From NCBI GenBank assembly GCA_947184155.2, contig CAMXCT020003768.1, positions 87,405 to 151,404 of the forward strand: a stretch of 64,000 bases of DNA, in the 5' to 3' direction. The stretch comes from Cladocopium goreaui. Its lineage: Eukaryota > Sar > Dinophyceae > Suessiales > Symbiodiniaceae. The notes beneath the pieces were generated by a model, which ran no database searches, was not told the DNA's origin, and was given only the letters and a program-made list of their open reading frames with translations. Shown here piece after piece: positions 51,801-61,827 of the stretch; the first letter of the stretch is position 1, and the number at the start of each line of letters is the position of its first letter. The position numbers and the translations under genes were made by a program.

Positions 51801-52077
51801 GGCGCCGTGAGTTTGGCCATTGTTCAGTCGCACAGCTAGATGTGTTTTTGGATTCGCAACAAGCCATTTACAACTTGATCTGTGAAGGAAGGATGAAGGA
51901 GAATCATGGGAAAAAAAAAGAACTACACCGAGCCTTTCGTCATCAACTAACGATATTCACTGCAGACCTTCAATGCGCCAAAGTATTTGTGAGTTTTCAT
52001 GGAGCCAACCGTCTAACCTCTTGTAATTTACAAAAAGCTGCGTTAAGGAAGGCACATGTAGGAGATTCTAGGAGTTA

Positions 52078-52335
52078 TCCTCTGGTAAATCAAGATAGCT
52101 GTGAAAAATCACCATCTTCAAAAACATGGAATGATCATCGAACTCAATGGCCCATCTGTACCAGTTCAATAGGTAAATCATCTATAAATCTGGGTAAATT
52201 ATAATATTTCACTAACCTGAATTAAGGTCATTTGGGGATGATGCCCCTTACTAACCATGATTCCAGTGAGGTCGCAGTGAGGTCGTTATAATTTACCCAG
52301 ATAAATCATTGCTATTTTCCATAGCAAACTATGCT
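52078..52335. mobile_element. Family A remnant split by a family C element
   Basis: TATCCTCTGGTAAATC at the left and TTGCTATTTTCCATAGCAAA at the right are A-like. A full C copy sits between them. Confidence 0.6.
52191..52299. mobile_element. Family C inverted-repeat element
   Basis: TGGGTAAATTATAA and TTATAATTTACCCA, interior CATTTGGGGATGATGCCC. Flanks AAATC and AGATAAATC suggest a short duplication of ATAAATC. Confidence 0.85.
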
Positions 52336-52780
52336 TCGATGGGATGAAACTCAACGCAATCCGTGGATTTGTGTCTTCGTGTACCCGAAGGTTTATGCTG
52401 GCAAATTGGGAATGAATGTGGTAAACTGTGTAAACCCAAAAACTCATAAAAATCCCAATAATCCAATAGTGCTATGACACACATACCTTACAAATAAGGG
52501 GAAAAATATGGAAACATAAATGTATCTATAGTACAAAGCCAAGGGTTGCAACGCAACCCACAGTTTCCGATTTGGCCATCTTCACTTTCACACGTTCTGT
52601 AAGGATACAGGGAAATACCCGCCGTGAACTTCACATCATTCATTGAAGATTTTTCAAGGAAAGCGGAAGAAACTGGGACGTTACTTCTATACTTCTATAC
52701 TTATACTGTATGCATTTGCTTCATATAAGGGAATCGGCTTCGCGCATGAACAGTGCAACGCTTTTAACGAGCGGACTCCG

Positions 52781-52861
52781 CCGATGCCCCCGGCCCAGGC
52801 CCGGCTTCGCCTCACCAAGGGTTCGGACACCTGGGGCGAGTTGTGGATCTCCCCAAATATG
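52781..52861 (+). CDS. Exon, probably plus strand
   Basis: Plus frame ERTPPMPPAQARLRLTKGSD then TWGELWISPNM has G or C at nearly every third position and ends AATATG|GTTAGG after the acceptor AACGAG|CGG. The minus frame is open but has poorer codon use. If right, it runs against the RCC1-like gene. Confidence 0.45.
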
Positions 52862-53057
52862 GTTAGGTTTTAAGCCATCGTTCGTTGATGTTCGTTGATA
52901 ACTCATGATAACTCAATAAATACTCTCATAACGCTCATAAGCATGCTGTTTTAAGCCATAGCAAAGTTAGTTTATAACTCTAAACTCTAATAACCCGGGT
53001 TGATTAGGGGATAAATGGCCATTTTCCATAGTCTGGATTAATCTAATCTACTACCCT

Positions 53058-53170
53058 CTGGTTGGTTTCAGCCCCTCTGAAAAATATGAAAGTCAGTTGG
53101 GATCAGTTGGGATTACTATATTCCCAATCTATGGAAAGTCATAAAATTGATGTTCCAAAGCACCAACCAG
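53058..53170. mobile_element. Family B inverted-repeat element
   Basis: CTGGTTGGTTTCAGCCCCTC at the left, AGCACCAACCAG at the right. The left flank CTACCCT resembles a family A terminus, so it may have landed in one. Confidence 0.85.
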
Positions 53171-53244
53171 TCATATTAATTGGAGTCTTAAAGCTTTGAA
53201 ATCTACAGTAATTCAACCATAAAGCAACCATAACATGCACACGG

Positions 53245-53325
53245 GCCCCTGGGTCCCTGCCCACCTTCAGGCGGCCGTTGGTTTTGAGGCTTCGGCTCAC
53301 ACCTCGCACGTTTTGCAGCGGCCCC
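53245..53325. other. Coding-like island, strand unclear
   Basis: Minus: NVRGVSRSLKTNGRLK with donor CTGAAG|GTGGGC. Plus: PAHLQAAVGFEASAHTSHVL then QRPQMDWFTEDLS. Both fit an exon. Confidence 0.4.
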
Positions 53326-53477
53326 AAATGGATTGGTTCACTGAGGATCTAAGCTGCCAACAATTTAGATTTTACATGATTCAACCATGATTCAACCATG
53401 ATATTGTTGGCGGGTTGGACACTGTTGCTTTGGGGGATAGTCCAATCGATACCCTCGTCTTCCTTCCTCCTAAACAT

Positions 53478-53518
53478 GGTCATGGTCGTCGTCGTCGTCG
53501 TCGTCGTCGCCTCTGCCG

Positions 53519-53553
<35 letters not shown>

Positions 53554-53560
53554 GTCGTCG

Positions 53561-53591
<31 letters not shown>

Positions 53592-53632
53592 CATCATCAT
53601 CATCATCATCATCCTCATCATCATCATCACCT
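53478..53632. repeat. GTC then ATC trinucleotide repeat
   Basis: CGTCGTCGT passes into CATCGTCAT and then CATCATCAT. Confidence 0.97.
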
Positions 53633-53918
53633 ACGAAGGAAACCCAAAGTTGGCAACGGCCCATAGGGACATCATGGTTCCAAGCCTATTTTCAGAGACC
53701 ACCTCCTTAATTTTCCAGGAACCTATAGTATAGTATCTTGATCCCTCTCCGATCCAAGAAACCGACCAAAGTTATCATTCTTCCATGATTTTCCATCATT
53801 TTCTACGGTTTTCCATATGATTATCCCCTCATTTTCCATGATGTTCCATGGTTCTCCCCATTTTTTGTGCCAAAAAATATCAAAAAATGCACCCAACTTC
53901 CATCTTTTTCAATCTAAG

Positions 53919-54073
53919 GCCACGGCTCACGGATGCCTCCCAAGGCTCTGTGCCCTTGGTGCCCATGGTGCCCATGGTGCCCGTCGCATCGACGGCGACT
54001 TCCGCATCATCGGGATCCGAGTCGGGCGAGTCCGGTGGCGGAGCACCGGGGAAGAAGCTGGGTGCCTCCAGAG
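53919..54073 (+). CDS. Exon, Ser/Gly/Val-rich, probably plus strand
   Basis: Pyrimidine-rich acceptor TCAATCTAAG|GCC and donor TCCAGAG|GTCTTC enclose 155 bases. The frame reads LTDASQGSVPLVPMVPMVP then VASTATSASSGSESGESGGG. TGGTGCCCA triplets make a small internal repeat. Looks like a disordered linker. Confidence 0.45.
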
Positions 54074-54589
54074 GTCTTCAAGTTCCATGGGCAAATTGGA
54101 GCTTTTCTCATGGATCTATGGAAAAAATATGGAAAAATGGGAGAAAATCCTCATGAAAATCATGTTCTCATCCCAAGTTCTTTCACTTTTCCATGTGATT
54201 CAACCATCAAAAATTATGGGAAAATGATGGAAAAGTGGAAGTCATCCTCACAAAAAAAGGTGGTGCTCCTCCATAAGTTAGTACGCAAACATTTTTCCCC
54301 ATCAAACTATGGACTCATCTGCCTAAACCCAACAGTTCATCTGTTAACCCAGGGTATAAGCAAGTTGTGGTTCCAAATTGGGACCATTTTCCCGCAATAT
54401 CAGGAGATCGCACAGGGCTGATCGACTCGTTTTGCAGGAAGCTGAAATTGGGCTTAATGTGGTTTTAACCCTGGCTGCCACAAACCTACCATGACTGGGG
54501 ATGGTTGAAATCCCACCCACAAAGCTATGGTGATATCATGTCTTCATCAACATTTACCAACAACGAACTGAAGCCGTTTGGGAGTCCGG

Positions 54590-54650
54590 GAAACCCGGTC
54601 TCCCAGTGCAGGACACGGAAACTTCATCTTTCGGCCATATTTCATCATGC
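54590..54650. other. Coding-like patch, strand unclear
   Basis: Plus VWESGKPGLPVQDTETSSFG; minus MMKYGRKMKFPCPALGDR with donor CCGG|GTTTCC. Neither strand is decisive. Confidence 0.25.
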
Positions 54651-55122
54651 TCTGCTTGGGAGTAGATATGCGGCATAGCTATGGTATATATGGCTGGTTC
54701 AATCCCCAGTAATTTCATTGTCCCCAATATTCCCCAGCTATTTTGAGCTAGTTTTCAAACGTTCGTCCTCATTCATGAAATCCCACGAACTATTCCCCAA
54801 CCAGAAAGTGGGCTTCGAGAAGCTTTCAAAGATCCATTTTTGAGGGGTTCCAACATTTGTTGGAAGCTTTCAATGGATTCGTTTCATGGAATGTTTTTTT
54901 CTGTACTCATGTTTTTTTGTACCTCCAATTTTTTCGGTGTGTCCTACGGATTCCGGGAACCTTGTAAAAATACCAACACTACATGTTCGCGACAAAAATA
55001 ACCTGCCCCAAGCAGTTTGGGCAATGAGAATTCCCAAACTCCAAATCATCCCCAAACCTTGTTCTATTGAAATTGTCCCTCCAGTAACATAGACCCTGGC
55101 AGATATATCGGGGCTATACTAC

Positions 55123-55204
55123 CGATGAGTTTCCACTAAAAAGGGCCACAGCGCCTCAGTCTCCGGTGCGATGACCTCCTTCTGCACAGGTGCTGGAATG
55201 GAGC
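55123..55204 (-). CDS. Exon, unknown protein
   Basis: CACCAG|GCTCC acceptor (55206/55205) and CATCG|GTAGTA donor enclose 82 bases reading SIPAPVQKEVIAPETEAL then WPFLVETH. The frame is also open upstream (RPPPG). Confidence 0.55.
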
Positions 55205-55266
55205 CTGGTGGAGGGCGTTTATACCATGGGTTTATGGTTTTATGTCATGGGGAATGGGATATCATA

Positions 55267-55358
55267 ACCCAGATGCTCCATGTATGGAATATTTACCAAC
55301 ATTGGGGTGATTTTTAGGGCAAATGTTGGTAAATATTCCATACATGGAGCATCTGGGT
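55267..55358. mobile_element. Perfect foldback, 37-bp arms, 18-bp loop
   Basis: ACCCAGATGCTCCATGTATG onward (55267-55303) is mirrored exactly at 55322-55358. Unrelated to families A-H by eye. Confidence 0.92.
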
Positions 55359-56229
55359 AAGGGTTTCAGCCAAGCGAAATTGGAATATGATGGGAATGTC
55401 GGGAAGGATGTCTTTGGATGGAACAACATGGAAAATCGGGCGAAAATATTTGGGGCCACCAGCATCGGATAGATCCGAGGATTCTGTAAAGAAATGATTT
55501 GGTGTCTTCCTCAATGTTTTTTTGACCTTGGTTGCCTGCGAGGAGCATTGGCTCATTGGCTCTCAGTCGGTGTTCTAAAATTCAATTCAAGGACCGGCCA
55601 CGAAGGGTCGCGGAAGGCTGGAAGAGTGTATGTACCTCCAGGCTCTTTTTTAAAATGTTCAGAAAAATAGAGATTAAAAAAACACACCAAAGACAAAGCA
55701 GCAAGGAGTGCTTCACTGCATCTGGGTGAATGGCTTAGTAATCTGTAATGCTGGGTTCCTAATGTCGTAATGGCTTAATAACTGGTGATTTCAAATAAAC
55801 TAACTGGAATACTGGCGATTAATAGGGATTGAGATTTAGCCCACGTCTGGCTCATGGCTAACAATGGGATTTACGGTGAATATGCATAAATTATCATAAA
55901 TTCAGATCTATAGTGTTCCATCCAATAGTGCAATTGCCATAAACACTATTCATCTTCTCAGTTCTCAATCATGTTTTTTGTGGGCAAATGCCTACCCAAC
56001 GTTCCGGCAAACTCGTATGAAATCTCCGTTTGGGTTTGCCTCGAAATATACGGTACTGCCCTAAATAAGAGTCATTTGGTGGATGTAACCGACCCGAATA
56101 TCACATCAAGTTGATCAATGATGTCACCATGAAATCACCATAAATCACCCATAAAGTCCCCAAGAAAAATACGAACATTGCCAGAAATCGCCACTTGTCT
56201 GTAGCTTCCTACACGCATCAAAATCTCAC

Positions 56230-56260
56230 CAGCCCAACCGCCTGCATCTCTCGACTTGAT
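56230..56260 (-). CDS. Short exon candidate
   Basis: Donor GGGCTG|GTGAGA after IKSRDAGGWA. Acceptor CTAAG|ATC. Only 31 bases. Confidence 0.3.
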
Positions 56261-56541
56261 CTTAGCACGTTTTTCCAGGATCTGTGGTTTCAATCACCCC
56301 CCTGAAAAACATACGACTGTCATTAGGGATCATTATCTCAAAAGGTTGAAGAAGGTAAAAACTAAAAGACATAAGCCCATCTCATTTCTGTGGTCAGATT
56401 TTCTTAGAGGCTCCCAAGAGATTCAGAGATGGAATCACCCCAGGTGAAATCTGGACGAAATTCTGGAGCATTTGCAGATGCGAAATTTGGGACTCCCCCA
56501 ATGACCCACCTCGGATTATCTCCATTTTCCCCATATTCAAT

Positions 56542-56690
56542 GGGAATTTCAGGATCCTAAAATGGAGGTACCGATTCCATAGAAAAAAGGCCTCTTTTTC
56601 GGGCCTATGTAAGTGAATATCACCACAAAATATGGCCAGAAATATGGTACGAACGTACCTCCATTTTAGGATCCTGGTATATTCCCATTG
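56542..56690. mobile_element. Foldback element
   Basis: TCAATGGGAATTTCAGGATC then CTAAAATGGAGGTAC mirrors GTACCTCCATTTTAGGATCC then ATTCCCATTGA, with one small gap. Confidence 0.8.
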
Positions 56691-56999
56691 ACATATGGAC
56701 ATTTAGGGGTACCATGATCCACTGAAAGCAGTACCTGTAGTGGCTGCATGGCTCGCCAATCATTGTACATCCCCCCTATAGTTAGTGTTGATTACTATGG
56801 CCAACAGATAAAGATCATCCATTTATATACAAGTCATGTCTGATTCCGGAATCTATCAAGTCTATCCCTTAAAAAAATTAGAGGTGCCTCTAAATCCAGT
56901 GGCTAATTATCAAATTATCAAATTTTCCCTGAAAAATGACCATTTCATGGGTATAGCATAGCCCATTTTCAGACACAGCCAAATATCATGTCATCAAGT

Positions 57000-57290
57000 C
57001 CATTATATAATCACCACAACTCATCACACAGTCCCCATAAAGACCCCATAAAGTCCCCATAAATCACAACAAATCACCATAATTCACCCGTAAATCACCC
57101 GTAACCCACAACAAATCACCATAATTCACCCATAAATCACCATAAATCACAATAAATCACCATAAATCACTATAAAATCACCATAAATCACTATAAAATC
57201 ACCATAAATCATCATAAATCCCTATAAATTCACTATAAAATCACCATAAATCATCATAAATCCCTATAAATTCACTATAAAATCTGGTGA
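57000..57290. repeat. CACCATAAAT repeat region
   Basis: About 25 loose copies of ATCACCATAAATCACTATAA-like units; a 43-bp block is duplicated near 57190-57280. Confidence 0.85.
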
Positions 57291-57339
57291 TTTATGGTGG
57301 ATCAAATGGTGGATCACTCGGAATCACTCGTCCAAATTC

Positions 57340-57425
57340 CTCATCGCCAGCGAGGCACGAGGTTTCCCAGTTTCTTCTGCAAGGACTTGCCCAGCTCCAA
57401 GCGGATCTGCAAACTTCCCATGATG
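57340..57425 (-). CDS. Exon, helical
   Basis: Minus frame IMGSLQIRLELGKSLQKKLG then NLVPRWR. The plus strand also gives a helix (SQFLLQGLAQLQADLQTSHD) after a CGAG|G acceptor, so the strand is uncertain. Confidence 0.4.
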
Positions 57426-57639
57426 TCGTGAAATATTCAGAATGATACATATTATATATATATAAGTATAAATATAAATATATGTAATTATATGATAGAT
57501 ATAGATCTATGGTGAGAATTTCCCTGCATTTTAAGGATTGAGAACTATGATATTATATATGCACATACCATGTTTCCATCTACTTCAAGATGATAATTTG
57601 CTCCTTTACGGGACGATCCGTTGGTTTTTTATCCTGTTG

Positions 57640-57770
57640 CATCAGGTCACCCCAGAAGACCACGACAACGGGGCCACAAGGAGAACACCTCTTTCAGGAT
57701 GTGCTTCGGAATTGCTTTGGCCTGCGAGTTTACGAACATGTTGTGGTCAGCAGTGGCAGCATCATGTTAA
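57640..57770. other. Coding-like island, strand unclear
   Basis: Plus: GEHLFQDVLRNCFGLRVYEH then VVVSSGSIML. Minus: DAATADHNMFVNSQAKAIPK then HILKEVFSLWPR. Both are open for more than 35 codons. Confidence 0.4.
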
Positions 57771-57829
57771 GAGGAAAAAATATAGTCACGGCCAAAATCA
57801 AGATCATGAAACAAACATCATAAAATCAT

Positions 57830-57895
57830 CAACATCAGCATCATCATCATCATCATCAACAACAACAACCTCATCATCATCATCATCATCAAAAT
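57830..57895. repeat. ATC/AAC trinucleotide repeat
   Basis: CATCATCAT, AACAACAAC, CATCATCAT. Confidence 0.95.
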
Positions 57896-58141
57896 CAAGA
57901 TCAAAAACATCATGTTTCTCAAATCCAGGAACACATCTGTGGCTTTTCCTCCAGAGTGAACCACGGCCCCTCGCCTCTTGAACACCTCTGACCTCAGAGA
58001 TGCCAGCGTTGGCGATGTCAGGTAGATAGATTGGAAGAGATACGAAAAGATTAGGTTGGATTACATCAGATCAGATTAGATTAGATTATGTAGATAGAGA
58101 TATATATCATCACACAAATGTAGGAGAATTTAAGTTCTTTG

Positions 58142-58240
58142 CCATATATACATATACATATATATATATACATATATATATATATACATAGATATATATA
58201 TATATCATATACGCATATATGCATGCATATATATATACAT
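58142..58240. repeat. AT/CATATA microsatellite
   Basis: ATATACATATACATATATAT and similar. Confidence 0.95.
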
Positions 58241-58451
58241 ATTCTATAACACAAATGAATGGAATGGGATTCTCATTTGGAAACCACTTGGAGCTTCATC
58301 TTTCCAAGGGTTGGACGGTGGATGTCCCTCAACAGGGGAGCAACTGCCAATCACATGAGTCAAACTTTGGCACCAAATGAGGATATTCTGGGATATCATC
58401 TAGGTAAATCAACGGTAAATCATACATGATTTAATTCTTATCAATATAATC

Positions 58452-58545
58452 TGGGTAAATTATGATATTTCACGAACCTGAAATCCGGCTATGTTGGGAT
58501 CAGTCCCTTAATAACTGTTACAGTGAGGTCACTTTTATTGACCCA
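58452..58545. mobile_element. Family C element, shortened
   Basis: TGGGTAAATTATGATATTTC at the left and TATTGACCCA at the right. The interior keeps AGTGAGGTCAC. Confidence 0.7.
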
Positions 58546-58826
58546 GATATGTGCCAAAATCCTCTGATCAACTCATCAACTAATGGAGCTCCCTGGGTCC
58601 AGAAATGAATCAGTTGTAGCCACTGTTGTTTCAATGGAAAGGGCACACCCCAAAAGTATCCAAATGTTACAATAAGAAGCCCCTGATAGCGGTTGATGAA
58701 GTTGATGGGGATCATTTTCTTCACTATCCCTATCAGTATGTGAGTGAAAATCCACCTTGTACCGAGCGTTTTCTATGCTGATCGCATGTTTCACAACTTC
58801 TACCCACCATTTTCCCAACTCAGACA

Positions 58827-58930
58827 CTCTGGTAATTTACCAGTTTGCCACCCAAAATTACCCATTTCTAGATGATTTACGCATCATGTCCACCACGCGA
58901 TTTTCAATGGCAAACTGCTACCAGAGGAGA
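58827..58930. mobile_element. Family A element, degraded
   Basis: CTCTGGTAATTTACCAGTTT at the left and AACTGCTACCAGAGG at the right. Confidence 0.5.
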
Positions 58931-59100
58931 TACACCAATCAAAAAATCCCATGTTTTTTCGGTTGCTGAAATCCCCATTCATTTCCCATTATCCCCAGCG
59001 TTGGGAATTGTTCCACTTATCCCCATAACATATCCCATTTCAAAATACTGGGAATGAGTTAGATCCATTCGAATTACCAACTATTTTGAAATATATCATA

Positions 59101-59184
59101 TACTATCATATACCATCACATACCATCATATACCATCATATACCATCATATACCATCACATACCATCACATACCATCATATACC
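59101..59184. repeat. 10-bp tandem repeat
   Basis: TACCATCATA and TACCATCACA in about eight exact-phase copies. Confidence 0.95.
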
Positions 59185-59256
59185 CATCTTGGAAATGATA
59201 TAATAAAGCATTAGATACACATTTTATCCCGATGAAATCCGCTACATTGAGCCTAC

Positions 59257-59320
59257 CCCTTCTGACGTCTGCTCGGCGCCGGACAAAGTGCACGCAGCAG
59301 TCGGGAGTTGCAGAGACGAC
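59257..59320 (-). CDS. Exon, basic
   Basis: CCTTAG|GTCGTC acceptor (59322/59321) and AAGGG|GTAGGC donor enclose 64 bases; one frame reads VSATPDCCVHFVRRRADVRR. The plus strand (SDVCSAPDKVHAAVGSCRDD) is a rival. Confidence 0.4.
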
Positions 59321-59611
59321 CTAAGGAGTTGCCCAAATGGGTGACCGAACAGTGGGGAAAAAAACTGTTTGAGTGGTTTTTTATAGGAAAAATATGGAAA
59401 AATCATCTACAAATAAGGACTTAGCATGACTTAACTATGTTTAAATATGGCAAATCCACCAGCTAAATGACACTTCATAGCTGGGGACATCATCCAACAA
59501 AATAGGGAGGTGTTCGTTTGATCACCGTTGCGGCTTTGCCAAGGGACGGAGAAGGGCTCAGAGACACCGCAGAGAGGAAAGAAACTCAAGGAACAGTACC
59601 TGGAGCATCAC

Positions 59612-59839
59612 CAAAGGTGATCCAAAATCAATGGAGACTTTGGGGGGATTTTCCCAGATGTGTCTAGAATATCTTTGATACCCTCTGGTAAACTAACATA
59701 ACTATTCAAAATGGCCATTTATAGTGGATTTACCCATAAAAAATGGTGATTTTCCGTTGTTACGTTAGTTTACCAGAGGGTACTTGTTGCAGTATTGATC
59801 CTTTTTGCAAAAAAACTGCGGCAAAAAACGATCCATCGC
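59612..59839 (-). CDS. Two exons joined across a family A element
   Basis: Exon 1 (59774-59839), after CATGAG|GCG, reads DGSFFAAVFLQKGSILQQVPS minus its last residue limit, ending CCCTCTG|GTAAAC. Exon 2 (59612-59684) starts CAG|AGGGTA and reads EGIKDILDTSGKIPPKSP then LILDHL, ending CTTTG|GTGATG. In-frame stops lie just outside both outer borders, as expected if those are introns. A plus exon candidate (59510-59616, LITVAALPRDGEGLRDTAER) overlaps its end by five bases. Confidence 0.5.
59679..59782. mobile_element. Family A inverted-repeat element acting as intron
   Basis: TACCCTCTGGTAAACTAACA and its inverse with one change (ACGTTAG). The core ATTTACCCATAAAAAATGGT is close to the 31-bp satellite unit. 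Confidence 0.92.
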
Positions 59840-60150
59840 CTCATGAATCCGCAACAAGACCTATGGTGCATAGACAACGACTGGCAGCCATACCACCAGC
59901 ACCACGGATGCTTCTTTGACTTGCGGCACAAGTCTCCGGGCTTCAAAACCGCACAGGTTTCTTGGCTTTCGTCCCAGTTCCTGTGAACGACAGGAAAACC
60001 TGCCTTTGTTGGGGGATGATTTATGGCTCCCCAAAAAACAACCGCCTGGGAACAACCAAAGGCCGACATGACAATCCACAGTGGAAGATGGTCGAAGATG
60101 GCCTTGTCGATGGCCGTGTCGATCGACACCAATTTTATCTGTCTTGGTAG
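59800..60150. other. Coding-like island, strand unclear
   Basis: Plus: QQDLWCIDNDWQPYHQHHGC then FFDLRHKSPGFKTAQ with donor CACAG|GTTTCT. Minus: VSIDTAIDKAIFDHLPLWIV then MSAFGCSQAVVFWG with very GC-rich third positions. Probably one or two exons; the strand cannot be settled. Confidence 0.4.
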
Positions 60151-60493
60151 TAATCTATTCTTGGTATGTATCGAGATTCATTGATAATCTGATATCTATG
60201 GTTTGTTGGTAAATCCACTATTGACTGGTTTGTTTCACTCCCCAGTCACATGAAGCAGAAACATCCCATTGTTGTTGGTTTAAATCGTTATTTTTCTTTG
60301 GATTTGCTTGAACACTAACAAAACTGGGATGAACAATTCCAATCTTGTTTTGCTAGGTTTTAAGCCCTAAAAACAGCAGAAAATCTCCCAATTTCCCTTG
60401 CAAACATCCATCAAAATCCCCTTTTTTTCATGGGTTCATCGCAGCTTTCCATGGCGAATTTGCTCATCACCATCTCTCTATGGCTCCATCCCC

Positions 60494-60547
60494 TCCTCGT
60501 ATCCGGTTCCGAGATCAACTGCGATGAGGGCGGTCGCGAGATGGGAC
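60494..60547 (-). CDS. Exon candidate, strand uncertain
   Basis: CCGCAG|GTCCC acceptor (60549/60548). The frame reads SHLATALIAVDLGTGYEE. On plus, MANLLITISLWLHPLLVSG at 60452 looks like a signal peptide, so a plus gene start is an alternative. Confidence 0.35.
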
Positions 60548-61346
60548 CTGCGGGTTCTGGAAAATGTTCTGGAAAAATTGGGTCATTTTGGAAGTCACCA
60601 ATTTTTTTTGCGTCATTTTTGAAGAGCAAAAAAATTGGATGACCAATTTTTTTGGAAATCATCATGACCATTGTTGTTTGGAAATCATCATCAAAAATGA
60701 TCATTGTTTGGATAAATTGCTGACTTCCAAACAACAAAACAATGGTCATTTTTGATGATGATTTCACCGGAACTCAGCGATTTGAAACGAGGGACAAATG
60801 ATTCAAATGATGGTTAGCCAACCCAAAAAACCTAGGAAATTGGAGCAGTTTATGTTCAATCAAGCCCATTTAATGTGGATATAATGGCGGATATAAAGCA
60901 GGGTCATGTGACCATTGATGGGCATTTCACTAACCTATTGGCGGTGGAAAATCCACCTTGCGGACCTTGGTAAAGCCGTGAAGCGTTAGAGACTTACATC
61001 CAAAAATATCCCAAATGTATGGGAAAATCAACTCACATCCAAGCAAAATCCTAGTGATACAATCCCGCGTGGTTTGTTAAAGCCATCGGATTTTTTGTTT
61101 TGCATAAAAGCCGCTTGAAATGTTTGCCTAGGCATGCCTACACCATTTCCGGGCCAGCTGGCCAAATGTGTATAGATATGAACACATTATAAATATACAT
61201 ATATACATATATTGAATATATTTAGCTGGAATTTCTCTGAACTAAATATGGGCATTTCAATAGGAAAATCATTCCAAGAGCCCCTTTCCATTCAGTTCGA
61301 TGATTTCACCATTGAAATACCAACTTCTTAGAACTCTAAATGTTAC

Positions 61347-61503
61347 CTTCTAGTAGTCAAATCTGGTAATGGACAATCCCAATTATAGATACCCTCTGGT
61401 AAATTAACATAGCTATTGAAAATGGTGATTTATAGTGGATTTTCCCATTAAAAATGGTGATTTTCAATAGCTATGTTAGTTTACCAGAGGGTAAGATGTT
61501 TTC
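61347..61503 (-). CDS. Two short exons joined across a family A element
   Basis: Exon 1 (61485-61503) runs from GAATAG|GAAAAC to CCCTCTG|GTAAAC. Exon 2 (61347-61395) runs from CAG|AGGGTA to AGAAG|GTAACA. Joined: ENILPSEGIYNWDCPLPDL then TTRR. Both outer limits coincide with in-frame stops, so the open frame is exactly the spliced one. Confidence 0.45.
61390..61493. mobile_element. Family A inverted-repeat element
   Basis: TACCCTCTGGTAAATTAACA at the left; TTTACCAGAGGGTA at the right. AGA directly outside both ends may be a 3-bp duplication. Confidence 0.92.
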
Positions 61504-61705
61504 CTATTCAAACACACGAACCTTATCATTTAGTTCGGGTTTTCCCAGCTAGCCATGTCTGATGTTCCTGTATGTCCCATGAATTTCCTACATTTTCCCA
61601 TGATTTTCCACTTTTTCCCATGATTTTCCCATGGTTTTCCCATATTTTCCCATTTTTTCCCATGACTTTCCAATGATTCCCCCATTTTGCCCTGCGATGC
61701 TCCCA

Positions 61706-61827
61706 TGATTTTCCCACGGCGCACCGGTGCTCACGTCCCGTGACAGCCATTCCCTGCTCGGTCGGTCGCTCCACAAATCCTCTCCGATGTAGTCCGGGCT
61801 GCCACGCCTGGCGTTGATCATTAGCAT
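61706..61827 (-). CDS. Exon with acceptor supplied by a truncated A element
   Basis: Starts at TTTCACCAG|ATG (AG at 61829/61828), where the element remnant 61828-61895 begins. The frame reads MLMINARRGSPDYIGEDLW then SDRPSREWLSRDVSTGAPW with about three quarters G or C at third positions. It ends near CCGTGG|GAAAAT. The stretch downstream (61560-61700) is a decayed CATGATTTTCCCA repeat. Confidence 0.55.

Noticed and set aside
53398-53733. Val/Ile- or His-rich frames of about 110 codons
   Set aside because: Translations of the GTC/ATC trinucleotide repeat.
59510-59616. Plus-strand exon LITVAALPRDGEGLRDTAER with AG|G and AAG|GTGATC borders
   Set aside because: It overlaps the better supported minus exon pair joined across the A element and opposes the prevailing strand.
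59770-60132. 120-codon minus ORF as one gene
   Set aside because: No ATG at its start, and its last part uses a different frame from the spliced exon at 59774-59839. Treated as an ambiguous island.
14516-61493. A fixed target-site duplication for family A
   Set aside because: Flanks show CGT, AGA or longer matches at some copies and none at others, so no consistent duplication length can be claimed.
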